The position numbers were made by a program, and so were the translations under genes. A model generated the notes under the pieces. It was not told where the DNA came from and did not search any database. It worked only from the letters and a program-made list of their open reading frames with translations. From Sabellastarte sp. h YS-2021 (taxonomy: Eukaryota > Annelida > Polychaeta > Sabellida > Sabellidae): a DNA stretch of 64,000 nucleotides. This document shows, one piece after another, positions 11,367-23,593 of the stretch (its first letter is position 1; the number at the start of each line of letters is the position of its first letter). The stretch lies in NCBI GenBank assembly GCA_964017235.1, contig OZ024930.1:25858614-25922613 (forward strand). Reading direction: 5' to 3'.

Positions 11367-11736
11367 CTGATTTAACAGTCTTGAAAATCACTGGTGCTCC
11401 ATTTCTGCCCACATGTTTCATATAATCATATAAGTCCCACAAAGTGAAACCAGTGACTTTCTGGCCTTGAATTTCAATGATAATATCATCTTGGTGAAAT
11501 CTACCACTGTGATAGATCACTTTATCATGCTTGATATCACCAATGTAACAAAACAATGCATACTCTGATCCACCCTTGACAGAAAAGTTAAGGATATCCT
11601 GCGGACCTGATGAAACTATTGTTTCATGAACTTTTGATGACCAATGTTTAGTATCCCTCCCATGTTTCTCTGGTGACTTTGGATGTTTTGACCTGATCAT
11701 GTTGTCATTAACTTCATCTTCCTGTATTCCAATCAT
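11367..11736 (-). CDS. MAGI: MAGI-type scaffold protein, first coding exon with N-terminal PDZ domain
   Basis: The exon encodes about 123 residues. A 33-residue polar leader is followed from about residue 34 by KHWSSKVHETIVSSGPQDIL and a PDZ fold: the carboxylate loop region (GPQDILNFSVKGGSE), a YIGDI strand, DDIIIEIQGQKVTGFTLWDL and the final strand PVIFKTVKSG. This order and wording is that of the extra N-terminal PDZ domain of MAGI scaffolds, which organise cell junctions and synapses. An in-frame TAA lies 6-8 bp before the ATG, so this is the first possible start; a second ATG is 12 codons in. The frame leaves the exon at a donor (TCAG|GTAATA, minus strand) in phase 1. The guanylate kinase, WW and other PDZ exons are not seen and should lie at lower coordinates, beyond the window. 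First introns of MAGI genes are often very long, which fits. Confidence 0.75.
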
Positions 11737-11939
11737 GGGGAGTTAGTTCCTTTAAGGCCATGGAGTATCAATATACCGTCAGTTTAACGAGGTTATCCAA
11801 CAATTAATAACTTAATATTCTTGATTCAAAACAATATTCTTTGTATAAACACAGAGTTATAATCATACATGACACAAATATCAATTTTACAATCCAGATG
11901 CAATTTATTTACAACAAAGTTGTAAATGTTTTCGTGGGA

Positions 11940-12040
11940 AGCGATATAGTACGCATGCGCATAACATAATCGTAAGTAGGTTCATAAACAAGATGTCGTA
12001 AATGTGCGAAACTATTTTCGCGGGTTGCGGGTGCGGCTTG
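11940..12040 (-). promoter_or_regulatory. Candidate MAGI promoter segment with CGCATGCGC motif
   Basis: About 200-300 bp upstream of the MAGI start codon is a CpG-containing island in AT-rich surroundings. It includes ACGCATGCGCA at 11951-11961, close to the NRF1 palindrome GCGCATGCGC, and CGCGGGTTGCGGGTGCGGC. A TSS cannot be placed from sequence alone. Confidence 0.35.
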
Positions 12041-12740
12041 CGATTATTATTTGAATATTTTCGCAGATAAATAAATTAATACATCTAGCTAATAAGTTCT
12101 TTAAATTGCAACCGATTTTTTTTTCACCATTGTATTTATTTTATTAAAACGAAAATTTTGATATCCGGAGGATTTGTACCATGGAGGTATTGTCCCCTCC
12201 AATTTATTTGGACCTTTCATACCTTTCTCATTAAATACTGACCTAAAATACTCTATGTTGAAGCAGCATTTCTGTTTATCTAATATTGTTGGGATACCCC
12301 GAGGAATTCTGTGACTGTCTATTTTAAATGCATACATCGATGTTAATTGTACAAGTGTGCAAATTTGAAGAATTTAATCTAATATGCAACAAAATGGATG
12401 TGTCCACGCAAAATACTTGATTTTCAAGCAGGTTTTCTATTTATAAAATTTAAAATATTGTTACGAAACCCCAGTGAATTCTGTGACCTAACACTTAAAT
12501 GCATACATTAATATAAATGACTTGTTCTAAAAGATCATTTGGGACAAAACGTCCAAATTTTTGGGATGAAACCTCCATATTTTTTGGTGACAAAACTTCC
12601 ATGCAAAATCTCCAGTATTGTAAATTTTGATACCAAAGAGCCTTATATACCTCCAGTATGTATGTCCTACGTTGTTTGCAGCAGCTTGCAGGTCACAGCA
12701 AAATTTGGTCTTTGACTGACAGACTTGTAAACAAAGTAAT
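12041..12740. other. Gene-free stretch upstream of MAGI
   Basis: Contains two diverged direct copies of a phrase with GAATTCTGTGA and TTTAAATGCATACAT (about 12303-12335 and 12478-12510). The minus ORF 12101-12337 spans one of them and is not recognised. Confidence 0.4.
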
Positions 12741-12895
12741 AGAAGTAACAGAAAAGTAATAGATTGAATTCAAATCCGATGTAATAGTAATAGATTGAAA
12801 GTTTTCAAATGTAGTAGTTATAGTAATAGATTATAATTCTATCTATTACATCTATTCCTTTCTATTACTTTTCTATTACAATTTAGCTTTAGTTT
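12741..12895. repeat. TAATAGA-rich imperfect palindrome
   Basis: Short TAATAGA units run on the left arm, and their complement (TCTATTA, TTTCTATTACTTTTC) on the right arm, so the block can fold back. A related same-orientation block lies at 16848-16950. Confidence 0.6.
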
Positions 12896-13629
12896 TCTTT
12901 CATAAGGAGGCCAAAGAAAAATGATCACTTAGCCAGTGTAGATAGATAGATTGTACTTTATTTCAGACATAAATTAATCTATAGGAAATGCATATATCTA
13001 GTTTATATGTCAAGAACAAAAGGTTTTTAAAGATTTTATTAAATACAACTGGGTAAGTTATTTATAATCCTTCCTTTCATAAATGTTCTTGGTCCATCTT
13101 GAAAGGAACTTTGGGGTTCTCCGATGAACAATAGACTTCAGTACTTAAATGAATTAATTTTGTAACACTCACAATTTAACATCATTTTGAACTTTTATGA
13201 AGAAACACTTCTGATAATTGGCAAGTAATGTAGTGACATTTATTAAAGAGTAACAAGTTAACACAAATAACTTCTAACAATCAAGGGACCTTTAATTGTC
13301 TCCCTTTGATTATATGTTCTAAAACCACTGTGTCTTTCATGTGAGATTATTAAAGACTTATAAAGGGTAGCTGAACTCAATTGACATTATTTTGGTGAGA
13401 TTAACTTTATACTCCTCCTGAGTAATCATGCAGGAACTGTGATACATGAAAACACTTACACAGCTCCATATTGTGTATAAATAAGGGTAGCATTGTGACA
13501 CGTGTCAGTTATATTAAAGTTTTACATGCAATTGTATTACAGGTCACCTTTAAATCATTTTGTGAATTCTGAAAACAATTGCAAGGAAACTGGTTCTTCT
13601 AAAGTTGTTTGTCAACACTGCTCATCAAG

Positions 13630-13730
13630 CATTTCTAAGATTTATTTATTTATTTAGGGTTTTACGTTGCTTTCAACACTGTACAGGTCATATCACGACG
13701 GGTAGTTGGAAGGGCAGAGGAAACCAGTAC
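13630..13730 (+). repeat. Dispersed repeat fragment (TTTATTTATTTAGGGTTTTA)
   Basis: TTTATTTATTTAGGG is followed by TTTTACGTTGCTTTCAACAC and GGTCATATCACGACGGGTAG. From memory this wording is common in dispersed repeats of molluscan genomes; I cannot confirm the family. The surroundings (12896-14160) otherwise show no gene. Confidence 0.4.
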
Positions 13731-14164
13731 ATACAGTTCGTTAGGGTTCTGTACTGTAAACTGCCGACCAACAGCAAGCAACTACCAGCATTTCTAAGAA
13801 TAATATGAGTTCTTCAAATGTGACAGCTCATCATATAAAGTGTGTAAATATGAAACTTTTTTCATTAGAGGAAAAAAATCAGCCCAAAAATTTACTGGTA
13901 ATAACATATTTTTAGTACTTAAAAGCTTCTCATAGAAAATGACAGAATTATATCGAGAATTACATATTTCACATACATACTTAAGTGTTTCTCACAGAAT
14001 TCTCCTGAGATCTTCAGATCTTATAACTCATTCAAAAGTGAATAAATTTATGGGATCCATGTATATTTGTAAATATTTTGATATCAAGTGATACGTTTGT
14101 GATATTTTATCATTGTGTCCTGTTTACATACAATGTAATGATTTACAATAGTGTAAAACACACA

Positions 14165-16636
14165 CCCAGATAGCAAGACGCTAGTGGGCCACCGTTGGCT
14201 ATGGGTGGCAAAATATAGCTTGTGGGCCACCACTGAGCCACTGGTGGCCCACTGACTGCATTTTTTCTTCAAAATTTTAAAGCATTATAAACAACTTCAA
14301 AAGCAACCTCAAATACTGTTTTCTGACATATTATTTAACAATATTCAATGTTAAAAACATGTTATTTCAAAATATAAATACATTGCGTGGCCCACAGTTG
14401 GCCCACCAACTACCAGAGTCAGTGGCTGTAGCTCAGGTACCAGCCTACACCCACTGGTGTAAAATCCTGGGAAAAATTAGATAAAATGTGTGTTTTCTTT
14501 CACTTAACATAAGTTAATGTCATTTTTTAACAAAGTTATTCTGTATTCCTTCATTTTGCTCAGTCAGTCTTTTCTCCACTTTATTACTTTATATATTACT
14601 TGCTTATATATTTGCCACAGGTGGTCCATCAATGGTCCACCCACTACATAAGTAGTACATGACCCATGATGGGCAGCCAGTGGGCCACTGGTGGCACATA
14701 TATATATATATTTTTAGTGAAGGTTAAAGAAAGATATTTTCATTTTTTTCTTTTGATATTAATTTGTTTTTTGATGAAACCTAAAACTATCGCAGAATTT
14801 GTTTTTGTCTGACACATGCAACTATCATCTGTAAGAGCTATACTTAGTTGGTGGACCAATGGTGGTCCTCTGGTGGCTACACCTCAAGCTCTGCTGAACG
14901 GCATTTGTTTTGACAGATCTTGAAGAGAGGCTGTCTTGGCTTAAATTCATTTGTTTCAAGTGAATTACTTTCCAAAAGTAGCTGTTCTGAATTTTATTAC
15001 ATGAAAAAATTGTAAGATTTGCCACTGGTGGTCCATCAGTGGTCCACCTTCTCCCTGCATGGTACACATACTGTTGGCCCACCGGTGGCCCACAGATGGC
15101 AAAGTAATTGGATACTTTATGTATGTGTGTGTATATCACCGAGACACCAACATTTTTAAATAACAGATGTCACATCTCTGCCTTAATATATATTTCTTTC
15201 CTTCCCATTCTTGGGCCACAAATTTCTTCCAAGATTTACCACTGGCAGCCCACCAACTATATCAGTGGTATATAAGCTATGATCGATGGGCCACTGATGG
15301 GAATTTTCTAATTTCCACCCGGATTTTAGATCTAATCAATAAAATCATCTGATAATTACACAGAAAAGTTAACAGAAGTGAAAGTTTCCCCCTGTAAACA
15401 AACCATAAAACATGTACAGGAGAAAAATATGATATTCAATCAAAACCCTATTAATTGGGGTTGAGGTGTAGCCACCACTGGACCACCCTTGGTCCACTGG
15501 CTGCAATATGTATGTGTCCGATAAAATATAAAGTTTCTTAAGTTGAAAGGAATAATTACAGTTGAAACATATTCCAATTAGTGGCTGAATTACCCTTGAA
15601 ATATATTCCAATCAGTGGCCGAATTACCCTTGCCAACGCTGGCCCAATGAAGGCTTGCCAACCAAAACTCAGGCTGCCAAGGTTGGGCCAACGGTGGGCC
15701 AATGGTGGCTTTTTATTCAAGATGGCGGCGAGCAATAATAGGGGATATTGAGACACTTAGTAAAAAATTATTTATTATGGTATGTCTAAAAATCATATTT
15801 CAGTGGGCCCACAATTTTTAACTAACTATTTAACAATTTTAGACATAAAAATAACATTCTCATTAGAAATTCACAGTAAGAAAAGTTTTTTCTGAACATT
15901 ATAATTTTATTATTTGACTATGGAACATATCATCCTAAGATACTGTTCCACCATTGTTTATGTTTGGTCATGTGACTTATCAGGGATTCCCTTAACTAAA
16001 ATCCACCCACAATCTGTCATTTATTTGCTTTCTGTTAAACAATGGCCACATAACTTCATGCTGCAATCTGATTGGCTGATGCTATATTATAGTGGTAGTA
16101 AAATTTTACCAGTGGCTTGCCAATGTCAGACCGACACATCCAACGGCCAAAAAGCCAGTGGGCCACTGATGGGCCACTAGTAAACCTTATTGTTGGCTGC
16201 CAACAGTGGACCACTGTCTATCAGCTGATCACGCCACCAGAGAACCACCACTGTTGGCACTCAACAGTGGGCCACTGATGGGCCACCAGTAAACCTTATT
16301 GTTGGCTGCCAACAGTGGGCCACTGTCTATCAGCTGGTCACGCCACCAGAGAACCACCATTGATGGCACCCAACAGTGGGCCACTGGTGGACCACCAGTC
16401 AACCTTGTCGGCTACTGAAGGTGGGCCACTGGTGGGCCAATAGAAAAGCTTATCATTGGCTGCCGACAGTGGGCCACTGAAGGTCCATCAGAAAACCGTA
16501 TTGTCGGCTACCAACGGTGGACCACTGCCTATCAGCCGGTCACGCCAACGGCTGGCCACCGCCTGCAGCCAATGTCGGACCGACAGCTATGCCGCCAGTG
16601 GGCCAGCGGTGGCCCTACAGAGTCTTGCTATCTGGG
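14165..16636. mobile_element. Family W TIR element, expanded form
   Basis: Perfect 15-bp inverted ends CCCAGATAGCAAGAC (14165-14179) and GTCTTGCTATCTGGG (16622-16636) are flanked by CA on both sides, a possible 2-bp TSD. The 2472-bp interior is packed with short degenerate units around GTGGGCCACTGGTGG and its inverse. They surround a core at 15700-16130 that contains TTCAAGATGGCGGCGAGCAA, AATAATAGGGGATATTG and ACAATTTTTAACTAACTATT. No transposase frame is visible. The short ORFs in it are reads through repeats. The compact relative at 59094-59567 has the same ends and core. Confidence 0.85.
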
Positions 16637-19132
16637 CAATAGTACAATAAAATTGAATACAGCAAACCCTGCCTAATATTGGCTTACACAGGTCAAAACA
16701 TAATAACATAACAAGATTTGAAGAACTGATTTAAACATATTTAGCAAATTTATGTTTTAATTATGAGATATTTTGAGTATTCTTTAAGTTGTCAGTTATT
16801 TTTTAATTTGTATGTTAAAAGTATCTCTCAAGTTCACGCTAAATTGTAATAGAATGTAAAAAAAAGTAATAGAAGTAATAAATGCCAAAGTAATAGTGAA
16901 ATGTTCAAATGTAATATTAATAGTAATAGATTACCTGTAATAGATTATAAGTCAATGACTGAAAACTAACTCATATCGGCATACTGCACCCACAAGGTGT
17001 GTTCATGGAAACACTTCCATTATAACTATACCATTTGAATTTTTGGCCGAAAGCCACACCTGCAAGCCGCAAATTGCAACCGTGTACATGGAATCCTACA
17101 CTAAGGCAGCATTCTTGCACTTCGTAAACATGAGATCGCAGCCTGTAAATTAGCAAAGTATATATATGGTGTCACAGGCCATTTTTACCACTTGTGTGTA
17201 GGGTATCTCCAGAAGCTTTCCAGTTTGTGACTTTCACTTCTAATGACAAAAAAATACAGTAGAGGTGTGCTTTTATTAAAAACATGTTATAATAGTGTTT
17301 TAATAGTTTGGATTTTGTAAATAACCTCAGACAATGTATAACAAATCCATGAAATATACAGCATTTACAATGAGGAGAGCGAAATATTGTTGTGAGATTC
17401 TGTATTTTATGTGTATTTAGGGCTTATTTTAAAAAGTAAATAATTTTATGTTGAACTAAGATTTCTCCCTTAGCCTACACATGTATATATTTGTATTAAT
17501 CATTATGATTTCCTGTACACACTGACAGTTAATCTATGTAATTTGTAGACCAGGATTCATCAAAACATGTTATAATTGTTTCTAAAAGTTTATACTGCAC
17601 TAACTGAAATATTTCACTGTCATAAACAGTCACTAGACTAAAGAACAAGAAAAACAGGAAGTATGTTAGTAATACAATAATTTAATCATAACTACAGCTT
17701 TCAACCCCATATGGTACTCTATGACCACACAGTTACAAGAAAATAGATGCTTTGATGTTATTGATACAGTTCAGGATATAATATGAGGAAGTCTTTCCCA
17801 TTAATTATTATTGCTCATACACTAAGTGGGATCCAGAGATGACTGTCACTGTTTCCTGTACTGAACTATATAAACCTTTACAAAACCTGACATGAGGAGA
17901 TTGAACTAATAAGATGCTAAAGACAGGTTGAACTGCTGATATGTGGAATGGTTTTCTGTGTTACATCAGTTCTATGAACCTAACATAGAACAATCAAACT
18001 ACTTAAAGCAGCAACTTCTATATATCTTAATATTTCAACTACACAAGTTTGACTTCATAATTCAAGAATACAAATTCAATGGAAGATCTATGATAACAGT
18101 GAATTATAGTTTTATTTTTATGTGATTATATTATCTGAATAAAGAACATTATTTATAATTTGGGATTATATTTACACCCCCTGTGATGAGCGGTAGACAA
18201 CACTCACACCCCCACATAGACTAAAATAGTCACCGCTCATAGTGTGATGGCTTTTATTTCTCCAACTTTGTCATTTGTGTTTGTTTACATCCACATATAA
18301 AACACATAGGCCGTGAATAACTTAAGAATGGTCAAATCTTCCTATTGGTACATACAACCTCACAAGTGGTGCACACAAGCTCACAACCTAAAAGCAGCAT
18401 AACTGAAAAAAGCAATCACACATAACATAATTGAAAACAGAATTATTTTATTGAAATATTAGAAATCAGTTACAGCACACTATTTGTTAAGTTTCATCAG
18501 TTATAAAATGATAAAAATGCAAAATTGTTGATAAAATGCAAAGTTTGATAATATGCGGTCATAGAACTCACAAAATAATCTCACAATTACTCGAAATCTG
18601 TCTCTTGTTGTGAAAAATTACAAAAATCCAAGATACCTTCCAAAATGCCACAATTTAGAGGAGTACACCATTTTTGGGAAGCTATATATAGGATAAAAAT
18701 GATCGCAAAACTTTACTCTGTCTCCCTTATTACTGAATCGGAAAAAATGTCATGCCAATAATTACTTCAAAATCTTTATCATTTCTTACATATTGGCATT
18801 TTTAGGTTTTATAGCTATTTTTACATTGTAGAAAACTAAATAACATTGAATAGTGAGACGTATGTGGAATATATTAGAGAGTTTAAGATATCCATTTTGA
18901 AAATTACATCCACAGCAAAATCTATAAGTACACATATTCCCATTTGTCTTTTCTGCTTAAGATATAAGCACTACGTGAATCAGTGACCAACATGGTCTTT
19001 TTTGACATAGAAGAAAGAATCCTATATTTTGACACTTTTTGAACTTTAAACCTCTATATCTTGACTTTTACTCAACATATTTCACATCTAATAGCTCATT
19101 AGATACATATGTCTCTTAGCTATTATATGCTA
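16637..19132. other. Gene-free stretch
   Basis: Besides the TAATAGA block (16848-16950) I see one short inverted pair, GATGAGCGGT and ACCGCTCATA, at 18184-18243, which may be a small hairpin element. There is no convincing exon. The small ORFs at 16971-17156 and 17943-18125 have no recognisable features. Confidence 0.4.
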
Positions 19133-20835
19133 CACTTTTATCCGAATAATTATGTTGAAAATATATGAAAATCATAATTTTATCATGATAAGTAGTGCAA
19201 CACCTGTGAATCAATTAATGAGCCTACTTTGCACCATGTGAACCTTGGCTGCACTGTGTGAGTTTTAATGGACTTTCATACTTTACATGAACACTATGTA
19301 TGGAAACCTGAGAATATGTAGTATTGTACTCTGTGGGATGTACATATTTGTCATAATATTGGTTCACGCACACATATATATCTATGAAACTGATTTATTA
19401 GTTTGAAGTGTTGGTCCACATGAAAGCTATGATGTGGTGAAACACTGATGGATAGGAACGTCGATGTTTATAATTTCACAGCCAAAGTATCGCATCTGAT
19501 CCAGCCTCTTGATAAAATATTTGGTCCACTTAAATTGAAAATTGTACAAAAGAAACAAGAGGCCATGTTACTTCAACAGAAACACATCCGCAAAGAAAAG
19601 ATACCAGCAATAACTCGGTTTGCTATAGGTGCCCTAGATCGTAATGTAAGTATCAGTGCTTTTTCAAAAACTGAAATATATCCATTTAGCTGACAAACAA
19701 TCACAGAGGATTTTTGATGGGAGATCAAACGAAGCATGTTAAAACAAGTACTATTTCCAATACTCAATACTCAGATTTTGACAATGTTGCCAGACCAAGC
19801 TCAGCCCTTCAGGTTTATGATGAAAATGATAATGAGATTGAAGGTGTCATTGATATTAACGTTAATAATAGCAAATTCACACAAACAGACCCTATTAAGT
19901 CACTTCCCTGTTCAGAATGCTTCAACAATGAGGTTACTTTGCATCCAGCAGTAGCAGCTGGAATAGTGGACATAGAAATGGCCTCAGTATTCCTCAAGGA
20001 TGGCATTAACAAGTCACAATCAGGCCCGCCAAAAAGAGATGCATCAAGAGATTGCTCCAAGGGAAGATGCTTAACTCATGCCTCGGAGTTGGAGGGACTC
20101 AGGCAAAAGGAACAAGAAGAAACCAATAAATTAGACAAGAAAAAAAATTAGGGAACGAGAAAAGAAAGAAAGGGAAGAAAATGAAGCCATAGCTAAGAAA
20201 AGTCTGCAAAAAGAAAAACAAAAGAAAGAAAAAATGAAATAGGTTGTGATGCAGGCCAAAATTGGACTGTTATGGAGTTTGCAGCAGTTGTAAATGCAAA
20301 ATTTTTCAGGAGGATATAATAAGGTGTGTGTTGTGTGACAATAAATATCACAAGGCATGTATGAATGGCAGCACTGATTCTTTTGTCACTGTTTGTATAT
20401 TGTGATTTACAGAACTAAAAGGAATTTTTTTAGAATGCATTTCTTCATATAAGATCAGCATAATTTTTATTTGAATTCAATATTTTTTTAAAAGTTACAT
20501 TATTACTATTAAATATTTTCATTGGTATGAAAGTGATTGTTGTCTATGTGACTGTAACTACTTGATTTATAACTTGTATCAAATGCTATATTTTTTAATA
20601 TTCATGAATTAAATGTGATTGTATACTTTGTTTTCTTTATAAAGGCACTTGAACAAGTGTTTACACATTGAGGAATCAAACCCTCTTGATTTTACCATTA
20701 AAAACTCACACAGCACAACCAAGGTTCACATAGTGCAATTAGGCTCATTAATTGATTCACAGGTGTTGCACTACTTATCATGATAAAATTATGATTTTCA
20801 TATATTTTCAACATAATGATTCGGATAAAACAATG
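19133..20835 (+). mobile_element. pogo/Tigger-like DNA transposon remnant with about 130-bp TIRs
   Basis: The left end (from CACTTTTATCCGAATAATT) and right end (complement of ...AATGATTCGGATAAAACAATG) are inverted copies for about 130 bp. They share GAAAATATATGAAAATCATA, TTTATCATGATAAGTAGTGC and GATTCACAGGTGTTGCAC-type blocks with few differences. TA flanks both ends (19131-19132, 20836-20837), as expected for the Tc1/mariner-pogo group. Only the 3' part of a transposase gene is left inside, so an internal deletion removed the DNA-binding half. Confidence 0.8.
19448..20403 (+). pseudogene. pogo/Tigger-like transposase C-terminal remnant, with PHD-like finger
   Basis: The first frame (19448-19693) contains SHLIQPLDKIFGPLK, the conserved block near the end of the DDE_1 catalytic domain. 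The next frame (19714-20151) is the acidic and charged C-terminal region, rich in Lys/Glu near its end. A third frame at about 20320-20401 carries CVLCDNKYHKAC, the C-x2-C and H-x2-C half of a PHD-like finger seen at the C terminus of many pogo-family transposases. The helix-turn-helix region and the first two catalytic acidic residues are absent, and frameshifts separate the blocks. It cannot encode an active enzyme. Confidence 0.7.
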
Positions 20836-21129
20836 TACCTATATATTTGGCTTTGACCACTTAGTATTATTATATTAATCAATACAACACAATTTTATTT
20901 TTAAAAAATATGTGATAAGAGTTGTAATTAGTTCACATCGTCTGTAATTTGTAGTCAGGTAAATATATTAATTAACATACATCTAAAATTTATGATTTAT
21001 CATTCAGAGAAAACAAATTTCTAATGTAAATATGGTATGAAATTGGTTGATTACAAACCGGTTTGCTTTCATTTACAACAAACAGACATTAAAGCAAAAT
21101 TTGGGGGAAACATAGTAAAAATTTATTAA

Positions 21130-21560
21130 ACATAGTGTATCTAATAATGTGACTTCAGTGAGCTAACAATTTTTAACTGACTATTTAACAATTTTAGACA
21201 TGAAAATTATAGTTTTATTTTAAATTCGAAACAGAAAAGTTGTTATTGAACATATAAATTTATCAATGTAATATATATCATCTTAGGACTCCAATCCATA
21301 TTTGGTAATATTTGCCTGTATAACCATGTAGCATGACTGATTACATCCTGGGTCATGTGACTGATCAGTGATTGAATTAACTATGATCTCTCTACTACCT
21401 GTTAATCATTCACATTGTCACTCCATTGCCACGACTGCATACTGCAACCTGATTGACTAATGCTACAGTGGGATCACAACTGGGGTATTGCCACCAGTGG
21501 GTCAACATTGGCCCAGCAGTACTTCTGGTAGTCCCAGAAGAATGTCCAAACAGTTTAGCA
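21130..21560 (+). mobile_element. Family W core remnant
   Basis: TTTTTAACTGACTATTTAAC and ATTTTAGACATGAAAATTAT, then GTCATGTGACTGATCAGTGA and CCACCAGTGGGTCAACATTG, parallel the core and right arm of the W element at 14165-16636. The ends are lost. Confidence 0.6.
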
Positions 21561-22179
21561 ACTCTAGGATGTGAATCTGTAAATATATATTAATACACCA
21601 AGTCCATGTTATTCAGTTCTGGTCCAGTCACAGTACATGTGTGACCATATAAATAGAAGTAACAATAATGTATTGAATAGACTGTATTTATTACAAAAAT
21701 ATATAGTGAAATGTTCACTATATTACACATAGGTGCGTCAACCTTTAATGACATAATCAGATAATGAAAAGATGACTCACGCAAAATAATAATTCCATAG
21801 AGTTTATACTTTGCTAACTGTAAATTGATAATATACTATAGAAATGAATATGATGTATGTTTTCTGAATTCTGTTAGTTTAGGTGAATTTTATTGCTTGA
21901 GGTTTTTACCGCCCAATACAACTGAAAAAAGAAGTCTTTGTTGTCACCTCTTATGTCATAAATCAGCACTATTTTGTGAGGAAAAACTTACTATTAGCAT
22001 ATTACATGAATTAAATATTGGTTCAACTTTAAATTACAGAGTGAATAAAGTTTATGCTTAACTGAAGTCAGATTTGGCATACAACTATACTCACTACCAT
22101 AAAAAGAATGGATTAGAAAATTTTAAATTATTTTCCCATGGCAAGATTCTTACCGGGCATATTGCTACGGTCTTGCAGT

Positions 22180-22500
22180 CAACTGAGATACTCTTAATAG
22201 TTCATACAATAATGAAACTAATCTGACCTAACCACAGTCCTGTCCATGTAACTTACAGCTAAACAGGTTTGTCCGCTATGTCCATGCAACAATCTGTCTT
22301 GGGATCCATTCAGCATCCACTAACCCAATGTCTGTATCCCATGATCCGTCCAGCATCCACTAACACAAAATATCCGTATCCTGTGATCTGGTCAGCATCC
22401 AATAACACAAAATGTCCATTTCCTGTGATATGTTCATTGTCCACTAACACAAAATATCTATATCCAGATGTCACAGTGTCTGCACAAGAAATCTGTCCAC
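22180..22500 (-). mobile_element. Inverted fragment of a gypsy-type LTR
   Basis: Read on the minus strand, this block matches the 3' half of the LTR at about 23260-23470: CACAGGATA steps, GGACATTTTGTGTTA, GTGGACAA and GGTTAGATTGGTTTCATTAT wording all recur. It holds three to four roughly 54-bp subrepeats. It lies head-to-head with the 3' LTR and is read through by the ORF at 22269-22703. Confidence 0.65.
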
Positions 22501-22509
22501 TCCAAGATA

Positions 22510-22703
22510 TGGACATCATCATCAAAACCCACTATTGTATGCACAGATCACAACCCTTTATAGTCTTCTTGCACAAAATGAAGAACAAAAATAGAAGATT
22601 ATTGAATTGGAGTTTAATGTTGCAAGAATATAATCTACAAATAGAACATGTTAAATGGAAGGATAACAACTGTGCGGATGCCTTGTCCAGAAACTGTGTT
22701 TGA
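22510..22703 (+). pseudogene. Ty3/gypsy retrotransposon RNase H C-terminal fragment
   Basis: CTDHNPL in one frame (about 22534-22560) is followed after a frameshift by FLHKMKNKNRRLLNWSLML and VKWKDNNCADALSR. This is the conserved end of the RNase H domain of Ty3/gypsy polyproteins. Protease, reverse transcriptase and integrase are all missing, and the frame stops 184 bp before the LTR. The upstream part of the same open frame (22269-22510) is antisense LTR, so the 144-aa ORF is an accidental chimera. Confidence 0.75.
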
Positions 22704-22886
22704 AGTATCATTTGTATACTTGTAATTAGTAAGTTTATAAAGGTTATACATAGTACGAATATTACTTTTGTGTTAAAATAAATCTGTTTTGTAAAATGTT
22801 ATTTTTTTGTGTATATACAGATTTAAAAGTAAATTTTGTAAAATTTTGTAACCCCTTGGCTTCCAAATATTTTTTTAAGGGGGAGG

Positions 22887-23593
22887 TGTTACATATATAG
22901 GCACTGTGCCAGTGCATTGTTTAATCTAAGCATTTTACATGTATGTATGTATTACCATTTAAGATAATGGAGTTATTGATTTTTTTGTATTATGTGGTAT
23001 TGATGTTTATTGTACTGTGCTAGATTGATCTATTTATAGACTGGGGGAAATCCCTCTATAATTCAATAACCTTAGTTGTTGTATTAATAGATTTGGGGAA
23101 ACCAATTAAACTGATTTCTAGAACTTCCTCACTGCTTCTGGTGACAGGTGTTACCTTCAAGTTAGTTCTATAACTTTCTAGACATTTCCAATGCTGTATA
23201 TAAGCGCTGGACATTTGACCACAGTATAGTTGTGCAAACTCTCTGAATATCTGTATACAGACATTTTACGTGATTGGATATCAAAAGGATCACAGGATAA
23301 GGACATTTTGTGTTATCTGACATTGAATGAATCACAGGATACAAATATTTGGCTGTTAGTGGAAACGGACAGAACACAGGACAGATAACTGGACAGATTG
23401 CTGGAAACAGTGGACAAACTTAACCAGCACTGTGGACAGGTTAGATTGGTTTCATTATGGTATCATTATATGTACTATGGAGAGCATACCAGTTGACTGT
23501 AATCATTATTTTTAATTGTTAAATAAATTTGTTAAGTAAAACTTTTTGTCTTTTCCTGTTGCAAATTAAAAGCAACCGGTAATTGTTACCACA
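22887..23593 (+). mobile_element. Ty3/gypsy 3' LTR with polypurine tract, TATA box and poly(A) signal
   Basis: A purine run AAGGGGGAGG at 22877-22886 directly precedes TGTTACATATATAGG, the expected PPT-to-LTR junction. Inside, TGTATATAAGCGCTGG at about 23192 is a TATA box candidate and AAATAAATTTG at about 23520 a poly(A) signal. The right end near 23593 is a guess based on ...TTGTTACCACA. No TSD could be assigned because the left half of the element is rearranged. Confidence 0.6.

Noticed and set aside
19815..20060. Minus-strand ORF opposite the transposase remnant
   Set aside because: Shadow of the plus-strand pogo-like coding sequence.
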